This document shows positions 6,203-7,010 of a stretch of 7,010 nucleotides of DNA, piece after piece (position 1 is the stretch's first letter; every line of letters starts with the position of its first letter). This DNA is from Oscillospiraceae bacterium (GTDB lineage Bacteria; Bacillota; Clostridia; Oscillospirales; Ruminococcaceae): positions 1-7,010 of the forward strand of contig JAEDMD010000100.1 in the NCBI GenBank assembly GCA_016303195.1. Direction: 5' to 3'. The position numbers and the translations under genes are program-made. The notes under the pieces were generated by a model that saw only the letters and a list, made by a program, of their open reading frames with translations, was not told the origin of the DNA and made no database searches.

Positions 6203-7010
6203 ATGGAATTCAACATCGCATTGCTCAAGGGCGACGGAATAGGACCTGAGATAGTGGAAAGCACTGTCAGGGTTCTGGAAAAGACAGCGGATAAGTTCGG
6301 ACATAAATTCAATTTTACACCATATCTCATCGGAGGCTGTGCCATTGATGCGGCAGGCATTCCGCTTCCGCAGGAAACTATTGACGGCTGTCTCGCTTCC
6401 GACAGTGTTCTTCTCGGAGCAGTCGGCGGCCCGAAATGGGATGACCAGCCGGGGAACAACCGTCCCGAAAAGGCTCTCCTCGGTATCCGCTCTGCTCTCG
6501 GACTTTTTACCAATCTTCGCCCTGCTCAGCTTTATCCTGCTCTCAGGAACGCTTCACCGCTGAAAGACGAGATAGTGGCTGAGGGATTCGATATAATGAT
6601 CGTCCGTGAGCTTACAGGCGGTATCTATTTCGGCGAACGTGGCTACCGTGAGGGAAAATACGGTCAGGAGGCTTATGACACAGAGGCTTACAGCGTTACG
6701 GAAATAGAGCGCATCGGAAAAGTTGCTTTTGAGACTGCTATGAAGCGCAGTAAAAAGGTTTGCAGTATCGACAAGGCAAATGTGCTGGAATCTTCAAGAT
6801 TGTGGCGAAAGACAATGCATGAGCTGGCTGAGCAGTATCCCGAAGTTGAGTATTCAGATATGTTTGTGGATAATGCCGCTATGCAGCTTGTCCGTGATCC
6901 TAAACAGTTTGACGTTATCGTTACTTCAAATATGTTCGGCGACATACTCTCCGACGAGGCATCGCAGATAACAGGCTCTATCGGTATGCTTGCATCGGCA
7001 TCTCTCGGCG
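6203..7010 (+). CDS. leuB: 3-isopropylmalate dehydrogenase, N-terminal 269 residues (partial)
   Basis: LeuB oxidatively decarboxylates 3-isopropylmalate with NAD to 2-oxoisocaproate, the leucine precursor. The frame is open from ATG 6203 to the right edge, so the gene is cut; the family is about 350-360 aa, leaving roughly 85-90 residues outside. Recognisable parts are KGDGIGPEI (9-17), [10 protein letters not shown] (70-79), substrate arginines R96, R106 and R135, Y142 in [11 protein letters not shown], catalytic K191 in DKANVLE, and Mg-binding D223, D247 and D251 (VDNAAMQL and GDILSDEAS). The LLG.R.ALGLF.NLRP segment favours LeuB over isocitrate or tartrate dehydrogenases. AAAAAGG (6186-6192) precedes the start by 10 bases. 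It follows ilvD on the same strand across a 231-base repeat-filled gap, probably as part of the same transcript, since I see no separate promoter. Confidence 0.96.
   Translation, partial: MEFNIALLKGDGIGPEIVESTVRVLEKTADKFGHKFNFTPYLIGGCAIDAAGIPLPQETIDGCLASDSVLLGAVGGPKWDDQPGNNRPEKALLGIRSALGLFTNLRPAQLYPALRNASPLKDEIVAEGFDIMIVRELTGGIYFGERGYREGKYGQEAYDTEAYSVTEIERIGKVAFETAMKRSKKVCSIDKANVLESSRLWRKTMHELAEQYPEVEYSDMFVDNAAMQLVRDPKQFDVIVTSNMFGDILSDEASQITGSIGMLASASLG

Noticed and set aside
6339..6563. Plus-strand open frame inside leuB (and another at 6780-6971)
   Set aside because: Both are out-of-frame shadows of leuB, whose own frame runs from 6203 to the edge with substrate and metal residues in place.

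Overview
The window holds a branched-chain amino acid biosynthesis operon, all on the + strand: ilvB, ilvN, ilvC, ilvD and the first three quarters of leuB, which runs off the right edge. Moderate G+C, strong AAGGAG-type ribosome binding sites, UGA used as stop, a dihydroxy-acid dehydratase of the oxygen-labile [4Fe-4S] type and the style of the intergenic repeats all suggest an anaerobic gut or rumen Clostridia, most likely a Ruminococcus or close relative. That placement is an inference from general resemblance, not from a search.

Layout. Bases 1-199 hold at most the tail of an unidentified upstream gene and an 18-base dyad. An extended -10 sigma-A-type promoter lies at 200-228. It is followed by a 36-codon leader peptide (264-374) with a run rich in isoleucine and valine codons, and then a strong intrinsic terminator (410-437) just before ilvB. 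This is the arrangement of a ribosome-mediated transcription attenuator sensing Ile/Val. No T-box, the usual Firmicutes solution for ilv genes, is visible. ilvB (483-2219) and ilvN (2230-2730) are tightly coupled and encode the two subunits of acetohydroxyacid synthase. ilvC (2934-3968), ilvD (4307-5971) and leuB (6203 to the edge) follow, each after a gap of about 200-340 bases.

The genes form one pathway. IlvBN condenses pyruvate (or pyruvate plus 2-oxobutyrate), IlvC isomerises and reduces the product, and IlvD dehydrates it to the 2-oxo acid precursors of valine and isoleucine. LeuB carries out the oxidative step of the leucine branch. The other leucine genes (leuA, leuCD) and the transaminase are not in the window.

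The least ordinary part is what fills the gaps. Seven short hairpins share one architecture: a GTAG foot, 7-9 bp arms and a 3-4 base loop. They resemble the REP elements mobilised by RAYT transposases. They occur as two inverted pairs (ilvN-ilvC and ilvC-ilvD) and one trio in the same orientation (ilvD-leuB). Two copies differ by compensatory base-pair changes, which points to selection on, or copying through, the folded strand. Around these hairpins lie arrays of 7-bp tandem units: an ATTACGN family before ilvB, after ilvN, before ilvC and before ilvD, and a GAAAGCA/TGCTTTC family on both sides of the ilvD-leuB gap. The arrays begin on the stop codons of ilvN and ilvD and end a few bases before the Shine-Dalgarno sites of ilvB, ilvD and leuB. 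I see no defence system, CRISPR array, tRNA or rRNA.
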